Positions 15,742 through 23,646 of a stretch of 24,347 nucleotides of DNA are shown here, piece by piece. The notes beneath the pieces were generated by a model. It saw nothing but the letters and a program-made list of their open reading frames with translations. It made no database searches and was not told where the DNA came from. How positions within the stretch are numbered: position 1 is the first letter of the stretch; each line of letters begins with the position of its first letter. The DNA comes from an uncultured Eubacteriales bacterium (GTDB lineage: Bacteria > Bacillota > Clostridia > Christensenellales > Aristaeellaceae), in assembly GCA_900553295.1 (NCBI GenBank), contig USCR01000020.1, forward strand, positions 1-24,347. Reading direction: 5' to 3'. The translations under genes were made by a program, and so were the position numbers.

Positions 15742-15770
15742 TTGACGCCTTCACAAAGGCATGTTAAGGT
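15742..15770 (+). promoter_or_regulatory. Promoter of the CAP-domain gene
   Basis: The -35 TTGACG (15742-15747) lies 17 bases before TAAGGT (15765-15770), and the latter has the TGn extension that compensates for a weak -10. The spacer contains a short inverted repeat GCCTT/AAGGC at 15747-15760. Transcription would start near 15777, inside the palindrome that follows. Confidence 0.5.
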
Positions 15771-15773
15771 TTT

Positions 15774-15799
15774 ATTACGGTTTGTGACGAAACCGTAAT
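15774..15799. repeat. Perfect 10-bp inverted repeat at the CAP-gene transcription start
   Basis: ATTACGGTTT (15774-15783) and AAACCGTAAT (15790-15799) are exact inverted copies around GTGACG. The repeat lies between the predicted -10 and the ribosome binding site GGAGG (15808-15812). There is no T-run, so it is not a terminator; it may be an operator for a dimeric regulator or a 5' hairpin of the mRNA. It sits in the divergent gap and could also affect the zinc-ribbon gene. Confidence 0.6.
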
Positions 15800-15819
15800 A
15801 TTCTACGGAGGTACTTACA

Positions 15820-16557
15820 TTGCTACAAAAGCGTACTGCACTACTTGTCCTTACGGCTCTGTTGGCCACTGAAGGGATTGCCTTGGCCGAAGCGCCCACC
15901 TCTCAGTTTGGCTTTGAAGGTTGGCCCTACCGGAACGAAAGCGGCTGTGACTTTCCCACTAGTACACCCGTATCCACCACTTCTCCCACGGTCGACGCCA
16001 CACAAGCGCCTACAATCACCACATCGCCCAATGAAAACGACGATTGTGGCAATGAAGGCACCACCTTGCCACCAGCTGCTACCACGCAGCCCACAGTAGC
16101 GCCCACGCAGGCGCCGACTGTAACCCCGGCGCCTACCAGGGTGCCTTCCATGGATGAAGATTATACTACTGATATGCTGTCCATGCAAGAGCAAAATGCG
16201 TGGAATTTGCTGAATGCGGATCGGGCAGCCAACGGTCTTCCCGCCCTGCCCCTGGATGCTGAGCTCAGCGCCATCGCCCGCAAGAAATCCGAGGACATGC
16301 GCGACCAGGGATATTTCTCCCACACGTCGCCCACCTATGGCAAACCCGCGGATATGCTCACGTCCTTTGGCTACGCGTTCACCTCTGTGGGGGAGAACAT
16401 CGCGCATCATGCCACCGTGGAAAAGGCGCAGGCCGCGTTCCTGTCCAGCAGCGGACACCGGCAGAATATGATGTCCTCCTCCTGGACCAAGGTGGGCATT
16501 GGCGTATGCTTTGACGCCAACGGCTTTGTGTACGTAACGCAGCTGTTTGTCCGCTAA
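15820..16557 (+). CDS. Secreted CAP/SCP-domain protein (YkwD-like)
   Basis: A predicted extracellular protein. A signal peptide occupies about residues 1-24 (KR, then hydrophobic LLVLTALLA, cleavage after ALA). Residues 30-110 are a Thr/Pro-rich linker with repeated PTxAPT-like units that may span the wall. The CAP domain covers about 125-245: NLLNADRAANGLPALPLD, SHTSPTYGKPADML with the first histidine, GENIAHH, SSGHRQNMM with the second, and VGIGVCFD. CAP proteins of bacteria are often secreted and their activity is poorly known; several link to spores or the wall. The start is TTG at 15820, eight bases after GGAGG, and no in-frame ATG would preserve the signal peptide. It is the only plus-strand gene here and has its own promoter and terminator. 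Confidence 0.92.
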   Translation: MLQKRTALLVLTALLATEGIALAEAPTSQFGFEGWPYRNESGCDFPTSTPVSTTSPTVDATQAPTITTSPNENDDCGNEGTTLPPAATTQPTVAPTQAPTVTPAPTRVPSMDEDYTTDMLSMQEQNAWNLLNADRAANGLPALPLDAELSAIARKKSEDMRDQGYFSHTSPTYGKPADMLTSFGYAFTSVGENIAHHATVEKAQAAFLSSSGHRQNMMSSSWTKVGIGVCFDANGFVYVTQLFVR

Positions 16558-16576
16558 GTAGTTGGCTTCCTCCCTG

Positions 16577-16619
16577 AAAAAAACCAGCTCTACGCACCTT
16601 GGGCAGAGCTGGAAAAAAA
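16577..16619 (-). terminator. Intrinsic terminator after the orphan small gene
   Basis: CCAGCTCT and AGAGCTGG pair over eight bases around a 13-base loop, followed in minus orientation by seven T (16583-16577). It lies about 65 bases after the stop of the orphan gene at 16683. Seven A also flank the other arm, but in plus orientation no T-run directly follows the stem, so it is specific for the minus strand. Confidence 0.85.
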
Positions 16620-16628
16620 GTTTTTCAA

Positions 16629-16660
16629 GCCCGCCTGCCTGTGCGCATGGCGGGCCTTTT
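16629..16660 (+). terminator. Intrinsic terminator of the CAP-domain gene
   Basis: GCCCGCC (16629-16635) pairs with GGCGGGC (16649-16655) around a 13-base loop, followed by CTTTT in plus orientation. It lies about 70 bases after the CAP-gene stop, past the opposed terminator, and closes the convergent intergenic region. Confidence 0.7.
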
Positions 16661-16682
16661 CCGCTGTCCGGCATGGAAAGGC

Positions 16683-17054
16683 TCACAGCAGTTCGTAGTC
16701 CTGCACCACTTCACAGCAATACAGCGTCGCCTGACGGTCCTGTGCGCGCCGGCATCCCCTGCGCATGCCCGTCACCCCGGGCATGGAGATCCCCGCCGCG
16801 GACAGCACCGTGCGACCGGCTATGCTGCCTCTGCGCTGTCCACTGGCATACGTGGCAGCATTGTTGACCGATCCCGCCGGTTGCAAAGCCTCTACCGGTT
16901 GCGACACCGGTATAAATCCCTGTCCTTCACCCGGCATAAGTAAGTTCATTCCGCGGCTGCTTCCCCGGCCGGGCGTCCGGGGCAACGCCGTTAAAAGCGC
17001 CGCTTCCTGCCGGGTCAGAGCCGGCTGGCGGGCGTTGATGGTTCTCATCATCAT
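16683..17054 (-). CDS. Small orphan protein, function unknown
   Basis: I do not recognise this 123-residue protein. It begins with three ATG codons (17054, 17051, 17048) placed eight bases after GGGAGG and ends before a strong minus-strand terminator, so it is very likely expressed. The protein is basic and rich in Gly, Ala and Arg, with no signal peptide, membrane helix or clear domain. It has three cysteines late in the chain (one at 101, CC at 113-114) and ends VVQDYELL. Residues 30-100 read as low-complexity Gly/Pro/Arg/Ser. Codon choice resembles the neighbours. It lies about 105 bases after the hairpin that ends engB, convergent to the CAP-domain gene. A role in surface or spore structure is possible but unsupported. 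Confidence 0.65.
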   Translation of the reverse strand: MMMRTINARQPALTRQEAALLTALPRTPGRGSSRGMNLLMPGEGQGFIPVSQPVEALQPAGSVNNAATYASGQRRGSIAGRTVLSAAGISMPGVTGMRRGCRRAQDRQATLYCCEVVQDYELL

Positions 17055-17151
17055 GCGCGATTCCTCCCAAGCCCCGCGGCATTTGCATCTGCGGGGGCGC
17101 TACCAGCTTATGCGGGATGTGCGGCTTGCGTGCGCCGCGCATCACATACAG

Positions 17152-17183
17152 CAAAAGCAACCCGGCCGCAAACGGCCGGGTTG
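17152..17183 (-). terminator. Hairpin terminator after engB
   Basis: CAACCCGGCCG and CGGCCGGGTTG form an exact 11-bp stem around a four-base loop, followed in minus orientation by CTTTTGC. It lies about 110 bases after the engB stop. The stem is very stable but the U-run is only four, so some read-through into the orphan gene is possible. Confidence 0.7.
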
Positions 17184-17291
17184 CCAGGTAATCACGCATA
17201 ATGCTTTCTGCGTACCGCCTGATGACATATGAAAGCAGGATGCCTGCCGGTGGAACACACAGCCCGCTGTGCGCACAGATCATCGCCAGCC

Positions 17292-17885
17292 TTACGCCTG
17301 TTCCACCGTCAACTTTTCCAGAAGCGCCAGCAGGTCCTCTCTACCGGTATCGTCCTCACTGGAAAAGCAAATGATTTCCCAGGGCTGTACCAGCAGCGCC
17401 CGACAGATGGGAGCCAGCTGCTTTTGGCGTGCGCCCCGGGTAATTTTGTCCGCCTTGGTGGCAATGACCGTAAAAGGGATACCCATCTGGCGCAAAAACT
17501 GGTTCATGGTCACGTCGTCTGCCGTGGGCGCATGGCGGATGTCCACCAGATGCAGCACATGGCACAGCTCCTTGGATTCAGTAAAGTAGCGCTGCATCAT
17601 TTCTCCCCAGCGCAGCTTCTCCTGCTTGTCCACCTTGGCAAAGCCGTAGCCAGGCAAGTCGATGAGATGGAACGCGCCGTTAAGGAGAAAAACGTTGATG
17701 AGCCGGGTTTTCCCGGGGGTGGAGCTGGTGCGGGCCAGCTTGTTACGCCGGCACAAACGGTTAATCAGGCTGCTCTTGCCCACGTTGGACTTGCCGCAAA
17801 TGGCCACCTGACGCAATCCCGCGCCGGGGAAGCGGTCCGTATATTCCGCCATGGAGGTAATGAACTCCGCCGATTTGATTTCCAT
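17292..17885 (-). CDS. engB: Ribosome biogenesis GTPase EngB/YsxC/YihA
   Basis: A small essential GTPase needed for late assembly of the large ribosomal subunit. The G1 loop GKSNVGKS is at 31-38, the G2 threonine region [10 protein letters not shown] follows, G3 DLPGYG is at 76-81 and G4 TKAD at 143-146. The length is 197 residues, typical of a single-domain protein of the TrmE-Era-EngA-YihA-Septin group. The ATG at 17885 follows AAGGAG, which overlaps the end of lon, so engB is very likely translated from the lon transcript. lon-engB (ysxC) is a conserved pair in Bacillus and Clostridium. A strong hairpin follows it. Confidence 0.97.
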   Translation of the reverse strand: MEIKSAEFITSMAEYTDRFPGAGLRQVAICGKSNVGKSSLINRLCRRNKLARTSSTPGKTRLINVFLLNGAFHLIDLPGYGFAKVDKQEKLRWGEMMQRYFTESKELCHVLHLVDIRHAPTADDVTMNQFLRQMGIPFTVIATKADKITRGARQKQLAPICRALLVQPWEIICFSSEDDTGREDLLALLEKLTVEQA

Positions 17886-17894
17886 GGTTGCTCC

Positions 17895-20246
17895 TTACTT
17901 CTGTTCCTCATTGCGCGGCACGGGCATGCGTTCCAGCGCCGTGGAAAGCACATCTTCTATTTTCTCCGCCGTAACCACCCGGAAGCGGCTGAGCACATGG
18001 GGCGGAATTTCTTCCAGGTCCTTCACGTTTTCCTTGGGGATGATGAGGGTGGTAATGCCCGCCCGGAAAGCCGCCAAAGTTTTTTCCTTCAGCCCGCCAA
18101 TGGGCAGCACGCGTCCACGCAGGGTGATTTCCCCCGTCATGGCCACATCCTGCCGCACGGGGATTTCCGTCAGCGCGGAAACCAGAGCAGTGGTCATGGT
18201 TACACCGGCGCTGGGGCCATCCTTGGGCACGGCTCCCTCCGGCACATGGATGTGGATATCCTTGTCTTTATAAAAATCATCCGCCAGCCCCAAGGAACGG
18301 CTATGGGCACGAACCCAGGAAAAAGCCGCCTCGGCGCTCTCCTTCATCACATCGCCCAGCTGCCCTGTCAGCTGCAGCGTGCCCTTGCCGGGCATGATGG
18401 CGCACTCCACCTCCAGGGTTTCACCGCCAACGGTGGTATAAGCCAGACCGTTCACCACACCCACCTGTGGCGCTTTTTCGGGCTTCTCTCGGATGTAGCG
18501 CACCGCGCCCAGGAATTCCTTGAGCACATTGGAGGTCACGTTGACCTCCTCCACCCCGGTATCCAGCATGGTCACCGCGCTCTTGCGCACCACCTTGGCA
18601 ATGGTGCGCTCCAGGGTGCGTACACCGGCCTCCCGGGTGTACCCTTCAATGAGTTCCCGCATGACCCGGTCGCTGATCTTTACGGTTTTGGGCCGCAAGC
18701 CGTGGGCTTCCACCTGCTTGGGCAGCAGATGGCGCTTGGCGATTTGCAGTTTTTCCTCCTCCGTATAGCTGGGTACCTCAATGATCTCCATGCGGTCCAG
18801 CAGTGGCGCGGGAATGGTATCCACCGTATTGGCGGTGGTGATGAACATCACTTTGCTCAGGTCAAAGGGAATTTCCAGATAGTGATCGCGGAAGGCATAG
18901 TTCTGCGCCCCGTCCAGCACCTCCAGCATGGCGCTGGCAGGATCACCGCGGAAATCGCTGGACATTTTGTCAATTTCGTCGAAGAGGAACACGGGATTCA
19001 TGGTTCCCGCCTGCTTCATCCCGGCAATAATGCGTCCGGGAATCGCGCCAATATAGGTGCGCCGGTGGCCGCGGATCTCTGCTTCATCCCTTACGCCACC
19101 CAGGGATACCTGCACAAACTTGCGTCCCACCGCCTGGGCGATAGCCTTTACGATGGAAGTTTTGCCCACGCCTGGCGGGCCCACAAAGCACAGGATCGGC
19201 CCCTTCATGTCCTGCTTCATGCGCAGCACGGCCAGATACTCCACGATGCGTTCTTTCACCTTGTCCAGACCATAATGGTCCTGGGAAAGCACCTTCCGCG
19301 CACGCTTCAGATCCAGGTTGTCCGTCGTGGTCTTGCCCCAGGGCAGATCCAGAATCCATTCTACCCAGGTGCGGCTCACGCCCACTTCCGGCGTGCCGGG
19401 AGCCATGCGGGACAGGCGCTCCAACTCCTTTTGCAGCTTTTCCCTGGCCTCGTCATTGACAGGGGTATGCTCCAGGCGGTCCCGCAGGTCCTCCACATCG
19501 GTGGCTTCCTTATCCCCCAGTTCGGTCTGAATCGCCTTGATCTGCTCCCGGAGATAATAGTCCTTCTGATTCTTTTCGATTTGCTTTTTGATGCGTGCCT
19601 GCACCTGCTTTTCCACACCGGCCAGCTCGGTTTCCCGGGCCAGGATGGTGCAGAGCTTTTCCAATCGCGTTTTCACGTCCAGCTCTTCCAGGATGGCCTG
19701 ACGGTCCTCCAGGTGAGTGAGAACGTTGGCCGCAATCACATCCGCCAGCTGATCCGGCGCCTCCACTTCCCGCACGGAGTTCACGGTTTCAGCAGAAACC
19801 CGTTGGCTGGCCGCGGCATAGGCGGCAAAAAAGTCCTGGGTGGTGCGTACCAGCGCCTGCATCTCAATGCTTTCTTCCTCCGGGCGCTCAGGCTCGGGGC
19901 GCACCTTTCCCAGCAAATAAGGTTCCTCCTGGGTAATAGTTTCCAGGGTCGCGCGGCGCAGGCCCTCCACCAGCACCCGTAGGCTATCCCCGGGCAGGTT
20001 CAGCACTTGCTTGATGTGCGCAATGGTTCCCACCCGGCAGAGCTGATCCACCGTGGGGTCCTCCACATCCGCGTCCCGCTGGGCTACCAGGAAAATTTCC
20101 TGGCTCTCCATCATGGCCTGTTCCAGGGCCGCAACGGATTTTTCCCGCCCCACGTCAAAGTGCAAAACCATGTGCGGGAATACCATCAGTCCCCGCAGGG
20201 CCAATATCGGCATGGCAATGGCTGCCGGTTTTTTCTCTCTGGGCAT
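17895..20246 (-). CDS. lon: ATP-dependent protease LonA
   Basis: A cytoplasmic AAA+ serine protease that degrades misfolded and regulatory proteins. The N-terminal substrate-binding domain (about 10-200, starting [19 protein letters not shown]) is followed by a coiled region, the AAA+ module with Walker A GPPGVGKT at 356-363 and Walker B LFDEIDK at 421-427, and the C-terminal protease domain with the Ser-Lys dyad: Ser679 in PKDGPSAG and Lys722 in [10 protein letters not shown]. The length of 783 residues is full. The ATG at 20246 follows AAGGAGG. A good promoter at the end of lonB and a leader of about 140 nt with two hairpins precede it. No CIRCE or CtsR-type box was seen in that leader, so heat-shock control through those regulators is not supported. 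Confidence 0.97.
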   Translation of the reverse strand: MPREKKPAAIAMPILALRGLMVFPHMVLHFDVGREKSVAALEQAMMESQEIFLVAQRDADVEDPTVDQLCRVGTIAHIKQVLNLPGDSLRVLVEGLRRATLETITQEEPYLLGKVRPEPERPEEESIEMQALVRTTQDFFAAYAAASQRVSAETVNSVREVEAPDQLADVIAANVLTHLEDRQAILEELDVKTRLEKLCTILARETELAGVEKQVQARIKKQIEKNQKDYYLREQIKAIQTELGDKEATDVEDLRDRLEHTPVNDEAREKLQKELERLSRMAPGTPEVGVSRTWVEWILDLPWGKTTTDNLDLKRARKVLSQDHYGLDKVKERIVEYLAVLRMKQDMKGPILCFVGPPGVGKTSIVKAIAQAVGRKFVQVSLGGVRDEAEIRGHRRTYIGAIPGRIIAGMKQAGTMNPVFLFDEIDKMSSDFRGDPASAMLEVLDGAQNYAFRDHYLEIPFDLSKVMFITTANTVDTIPAPLLDRMEIIEVPSYTEEEKLQIAKRHLLPKQVEAHGLRPKTVKISDRVMRELIEGYTREAGVRTLERTIAKVVRKSAVTMLDTGVEEVNVTSNVLKEFLGAVRYIREKPEKAPQVGVVNGLAYTTVGGETLEVECAIMPGKGTLQLTGQLGDVMKESAEAAFSWVRAHSRSLGLADDFYKDKDIHIHVPEGAVPKDGPSAGVTMTTALVSALTEIPVRQDVAMTGEITLRGRVLPIGGLKEKTLAAFRAGITTLIIPKENVKDLEEIPPHVLSRFRVVTAEKIEDVLSTALERMPVPRNEEQK

Positions 20247-20306
20247 AGTTTCCTCCTTCAAACCAATGGGAAAAGCGCGGTTTGCCTCGCCGCCGTTTTT
20301 CCCTGC

Positions 20307-20325
20307 GCCCGGCACCTCGCCGGGC
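20307..20325 (-). other. Hairpin in the lon leader
   Basis: GCCCGGC and GCCGGGC form an exact 7-bp stem around a five-base loop, about 60 bases before the lon ATG. It has no U-run, so it is not a terminator; it may shape the leader or influence translation. Confidence 0.4.
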
Positions 20326-20363
20326 AATAAGCAAAATCGCTTCCTATAAAAAGATACACGAAA

Positions 20364-20391
20364 GCCTGCCGGATGAAACACTCCGGCAAGC
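20364..20391 (-). terminator. Hairpin at the start of the lon transcript / end of lonB
   Basis: In minus orientation GCTTGCCGGA and TCCGGCAGGC pair over ten bases with one T-G pair, around an eight-base loop, followed by TTTCG and, ten bases on, TTTTT. It could end lonB transcripts. It also begins at the predicted start of the lon transcript, so it may instead be a 5' stabilising stem. Confidence 0.45.
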
Positions 20392-20395
20392 TACT

Positions 20396-20424
20396 ATTAT
20401 AACGGCAGGTTTTCTCTTTTGCAA
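20396..20424 (-). promoter_or_regulatory. Promoter for lon (and engB) within the end of lonB
   Basis: Minus-strand -35 TTGCAA (20424-20419) and a perfect -10 TATAAT (20401-20396) are exactly 17 bases apart. The -35 and spacer lie in the last lonB codons and the -10 covers the stop codon. Transcription would start near 20389. The -35 hexamer is the same as at the mraZ promoter. Confidence 0.7.
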
Positions 20425-22124
20425 GCCCCGCTTGCTTCCGCCACATTCTTTCCTTCGCTTGCCTGCGCTGCCAGCGGCAAAACGGCATCCCGGGGCTGCG
20501 CGGCAGCCGGGTGCTCTGTGGCCGTCACAGGCGGCAGAAGCATTTCTGTGAGCACCTGCTGCAGGGTTTCCACCGGGTGAACCTCGATGCCCTGGCACAG
20601 CATTCCCTCGCCCGCATTCTCCGCAGGAATGAATACCTTCTTCAGCCCGGCCCGGCGCGCGGCTTCCACCTTGGCAGGTACGCCGCCCACGGCCTTGACC
20701 CGCCCCCGTACGGAGATTTCTCCGGTGCAGGCCGCCGTGCCGTCCACTGGCTGGCCCGTGAGCGCACTCACCGCCACCACTGCCATGGCCACCCCAGCAG
20801 AGGGGCCATCCACCGGCGCTCCGCCGGGGAAGTTGATATGCAGATCCCGCTGCCCCAGGTCAAAGCCGATTTCCCGCAGCAGCGTGCGTACATTTTCCGC
20901 GGAAGCCCGGGCAGTGGACTTGCGGCGCATGCGCCGGCCTTCCTCGCCCATTTCTTCCTCTTCCACAATGCCCGTCACCGTAACCTCTCCGCTGCCAGGC
21001 AGGGACACGGCCTCAATTTCCATGACCGCGCCCTGATGTGCTCCGTAAACCGCCAGGCCATGGATAGCGCCCACGCGGGCAGAGGTATCCGCGCTCTGGG
21101 GCGGGCGCACCGCATAGTGCCCGGATTGCACCACCCATTGCACGTCCTCCCGGGTGATGTTGGTGCGATCCTCCAGCTGCGCCAGGCCGGCACACATTTG
21201 CACAATGTTCACCGCGTCCCGGCCACAGGACGCGTAGCGCCCCACGGTTTCCGCCTCCGCTCGCTCCATGGCGTATCCGGCGCGGGTGGCGGCCCCCAGG
21301 GCGATATCCGCAATCTCTTCCGGCTCCAGTGCGCGGAAAAACACCTCCATGCACCGTGAGCGAAGCGCCGGAGAAATCTCCGAAGGGCTGCGCGTGGTAG
21401 CTCCCACCAGGCGGAAATCCGCCGGCATGCCCCGCTTGAATATCTCGTGGATGTACTTGGGGACCGCCGGGTCGTCCGGGTTATAATACGCCGACTCGAA
21501 CATCACCTTGCGATCCTCCAGCACCTTCAGGAGCTTATTCATCTGAATGGGATGCAGTTCGCCGATTTCATCCAGGAACAGCACGCCTCCGTGAGCCTTG
21601 GTCACCGCTCCGGGTTTCGGCTGCGGGATTCCCTGCACGCCCAGCGGCCCAGCCCCCTGGTAGATGGGATCATGCACGCTCCCCAGCAGCGGGTCGGCAA
21701 TGGCGCGCTCATCAAAGCGGACGCAGGTGGCATCCATTTCAATAAAGGGCGCATCCTTTGCAAAAGGCGTCCCGCGGGAATGCTTCGCCGCCTCCAGCAC
21801 CAACCGGGCCGCGCAGGTTTTGCCAATGCCGGGAGGTCCATAAATCAGCACATGCTGAGGATTGGCGCCGCAAAGAATCGCCTTGAGGGATTTAATCCCC
21901 TCTTCCTGGCCGATAATATCCTTAAAGCTGGACGGCCGTACCTTCTCCGCCAAGGGTTCCGAGAGATGCACGCTGCGCATCTTGCGCAGATTTTCCAGCT
22001 CCCGGTTGCTCTCCCGCCTGGCTGCGGGTTGTGCCCGTTTCTGCTGACGAAGCTGCCTGAAGAAGTAGATTCCCACCACCACCGTCACCGCCAACTGAAC
22101 GACGAACAGTGCCAGATTTACCAT
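20397..22124 (-). CDS. lonB: Membrane-anchored sporulation-type protease LonB
   Basis: LonB is a Lon-family AAA+ protease lacking the long N-terminal substrate domain of LonA; in Bacillus subtilis it is made in the forespore under sigma F. Here a membrane helix at about residues 2-23 (LALFVVQLAVTVVVGIYFF) precedes the AAA+ module with Walker A GPPGIGKT at 96-103 and LFLDEIGEL (Walker B) near 182-190. The protease domain has Ser442 in DGPSAGVAM and Lys485 in GGVPAKVEAA. The last 45 residues (after EMLLPP) are an Ala/Pro/Glu-rich tail without similarity that I can name. The length is 575 residues. I chose the ATG at 22124, eight bases after GGAGG; the ATG at 22130 is only two bases from it. lonB-lon-engB is the usual Firmicutes order. 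Confidence 0.94.
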   Translation of the reverse strand: MVNLALFVVQLAVTVVVGIYFFRQLRQQKRAQPAARRESNRELENLRKMRSVHLSEPLAEKVRPSSFKDIIGQEEGIKSLKAILCGANPQHVLIYGPPGIGKTCAARLVLEAAKHSRGTPFAKDAPFIEMDATCVRFDERAIADPLLGSVHDPIYQGAGPLGVQGIPQPKPGAVTKAHGGVLFLDEIGELHPIQMNKLLKVLEDRKVMFESAYYNPDDPAVPKYIHEIFKRGMPADFRLVGATTRSPSEISPALRSRCMEVFFRALEPEEIADIALGAATRAGYAMERAEAETVGRYASCGRDAVNIVQMCAGLAQLEDRTNITREDVQWVVQSGHYAVRPPQSADTSARVGAIHGLAVYGAHQGAVMEIEAVSLPGSGEVTVTGIVEEEEMGEEGRRMRRKSTARASAENVRTLLREIGFDLGQRDLHINFPGGAPVDGPSAGVAMAVVAVSALTGQPVDGTAACTGEISVRGRVKAVGGVPAKVEAARRAGLKKVFIPAENAGEGMLCQGIEVHPVETLQQVLTEMLLPPVTATEHPAAAQPRDAVLPLAAQASEGKNVAEASGACKRENLPL

Positions 22125-22130
22125 GTCCAT

Positions 22131-22437
22131 TCCCTCCCATCCGCGCCGGCCTCGCCGCCGCTCTCCTTGGCATAGGATGGACCGGGAAGGCACAGTTCAT
22201 GAGTGGAAATTGACGGCGGGAATAACAAAACACGCCCGGTATGCATGGAATGCATGCATACCGGGCGCGTAGGTTGCCGGGAAATCCCCGCGTAAGTTTA
22301 ATGATTGCTTGTGTAATGCGGCCATGTGAGCCGTTCATTTTGCCTGCGTCATCAGTTTCCTGACCCATTCGGTCACGCTTTGGCTGGCAGCCTTTGCTTT
22401 ACGAAAAAGCGGCGCCGACCTTTTTCCGTCCGCTGCG
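22131..22437. other. Gene-free region between rodA and lonB
   Basis: About 300 bases without a supportable gene. It holds the rodA terminator at 22224-22270 and, nearer the rodA stop, an inverted repeat GAAAAAG/CTTTTTC (about 22404-22427) around a GGCGCC centre, plus a small TGACC/GGTCA stem. I see no convincing sigma F or sigma A promoter for lonB, although one should be here. Confidence 0.5.
22224..22270 (-). terminator. Strong intrinsic terminator downstream of rodA
   Basis: CGCCCGGTATGCATG and CATGCATACCGGGCG form an exact 15-bp stem (22233-22247 and 22253-22267) around a five-base loop, extendable to 18 bp with one G-U pair, followed in minus orientation by TTTTGTT. It is about 170 bases after the rodA stop and isolates minD-rodA from lonB. 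Confidence 0.85.
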
Positions 22438-23646
22438 TTACATAATCCGCCCGCTAAAGCGGTAGGGATTGGACTCCGTCTGCGGTGTAATAATGGTATG
22501 GGACAGGGAGCGGTTCTTGGTTACGTTGAGCACCAGGGCCACGCCGCCCATATTGGTTACCATGTTGGAACCACCATAGCTAAGGAACGGCAACGGTATG
22601 CCGGTTATGGGCATCAGGCCCGTGGTCATGCCAATGTTTTCAAACACATGGAACAGCAGCATGCCCATCACCCCCGCAATCACCAGGGAGCCAAACTTGT
22701 CCCGGGTATAACGTGCCAGGTAGATCATCCGCAAAATAATCAGCAGATAGAAGGTTAGAATAATCATGCATCCACGGAAGCCAAAGGCCTCGCCAATGGA
22801 AGCAAAAATGAAGTCCGTCCAGTCCGCCGGCACATAGTCCAGCTGAGCGTAGGAACCATCCACAAACGCGCCGATGCCGTTCAGTCCGCCGGAACCAATG
22901 GCGATCTTGGATTGCGTTTGCTGATAGGCGTCGGAGGAGGAATAGGCTTCCGGATCAAAAAACGCCAGGATGCGCTGCAACCGGTAGTTGTCCGATCCGC
23001 TGGCAACGGCCAGGCCATATACCGTCAAGATGAGGATCACCGCCGCCAGTGCCAGGCCCAGCAGCACCTTCCAGTCCACATTCGAGAAATACAGCATGAC
23101 CGCGAAGAGGAAGATAATCACCAGCAGCGAGCCCATTTCACCCTGCAACATGATAATCAGGCCAGGTACCAGCACCAGCGCCATAATGTAGATGAAGTCC
23201 CGCACGGTACTCATGGGCTTGTCATAGCGGGAAAGCACCCTGGCCAGCATCAGAATCATGGATAGTTTTGCAAACTCGGAGGGCTGAATGGTAAAGCCCC
23301 AGATGATATCCATCCATGCGCGCACGCCGCTGGCCTGGGAGGCAAAAAGCACAATGACCAGCAGCGCGGTACCGCCGTAATAGATCAGCGTGGCCCGGCG
23401 ACGCAGCCAGTCATAAGGGATATTATAGATAAACGCCACCACGAAGGGCGCCAGCATCAGGAACACGAATTGCCGCATGCTGTAGGTGGATTCGACAATG
23501 TGATTCAGCAGCGGCGCGTCCGAGCTGGAGGAAGTAGTATATGTGGCAACGCTCACGGCAATAACGCCGAAAATGGCCAATGCGAAGACCAGTGCCGTTA
23601 GCGTCTTGTCAAAGTGCGCTCTGGAATGTCTGTTTTCCACAATCAT
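22438..23646 (-). CDS. rodA: SEDS-family peptidoglycan glycosyltransferase RodA
   Basis: A polytopic membrane glycosyltransferase of the SEDS family that polymerises lipid II for side-wall elongation. About ten membrane segments are predicted. Family motifs: GFTIQPSEFAKLSMILMLARVL, YVPADWTDFIFASIGEAFG with the catalytic aspartate, and the RodA-type C-terminal signature MPITGIPLPFLSYGGSNM (FtsW in this window reads LPTTGLPLPFFSAGGTS). The length of 402 residues is normal. The ATG at 23646 overlaps the minD stop in an ATGA arrangement, so translation is coupled. The gap after NHIVESTYSMRQ and the Ser-rich loop SSSSDAPLL near residue 40 are outer-loop sequence. A minD-rodA neighbourhood is usual in Clostridia, where the mre genes lie upstream. 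Confidence 0.95.
   Translation of the reverse strand: MIVENRHSRAHFDKTLTALVFALAIFGVIAVSVATYTTSSSSDAPLLNHIVESTYSMRQFVFLMLAPFVVAFIYNIPYDWLRRRATLIYYGGTALLVIVLFASQASGVRAWMDIIWGFTIQPSEFAKLSMILMLARVLSRYDKPMSTVRDFIYIMALVLVPGLIIMLQGEMGSLLVIIFLFAVMLYFSNVDWKVLLGLALAAVILILTVYGLAVASGSDNYRLQRILAFFDPEAYSSSDAYQQTQSKIAIGSGGLNGIGAFVDGSYAQLDYVPADWTDFIFASIGEAFGFRGCMIILTFYLLIILRMIYLARYTRDKFGSLVIAGVMGMLLFHVFENIGMTTGLMPITGIPLPFLSYGGSNMVTNMGGVALVLNVTKNRSLSHTIITPQTESNPYRFSGRIM

Noticed and set aside
15841..16686. A 281-residue minus-strand frame over the CAP-domain gene
   Set aside because: The plus strand has a signal peptide, CAP motifs and GGAGG before the start; the opposite frame runs through two terminators and has no domain.
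16927..17283. A 118-residue minus-strand frame between engB and the orphan gene
   Set aside because: It crosses the engB terminator hairpin, has no ribosome binding site, and overlaps the better supported orphan gene in another frame. A start at the internal MRDYLATRPF also lacks a good site.
17229..19982. A 917-residue open frame on the plus strand
   Set aside because: It is the opposite strand of engB and lon, is rich in His, Gln and Gly as expected for a shadow frame, and has no domain or ribosome binding site.
20247..20396. Heat-shock operators (CIRCE or CtsR box) upstream of lon
   Set aside because: No TTAGCACTC-N9-GAGTGCTAA and no GGTCAAA direct repeat is present; only simple GC hairpins are seen.
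21922..22368. A 148-residue minus-strand frame crossing the lonB start
   Set aside because: It runs through the perfect rodA terminator hairpin and then overlaps lonB in a different frame; no ribosome binding site.
22271..22437. A possible structured RNA or riboswitch after rodA
   Set aside because: Only short unrelated stems were seen, with no match to conserved cores I know (for example the c-di-GMP or T-box motifs); it reads as a 3' untranslated region.
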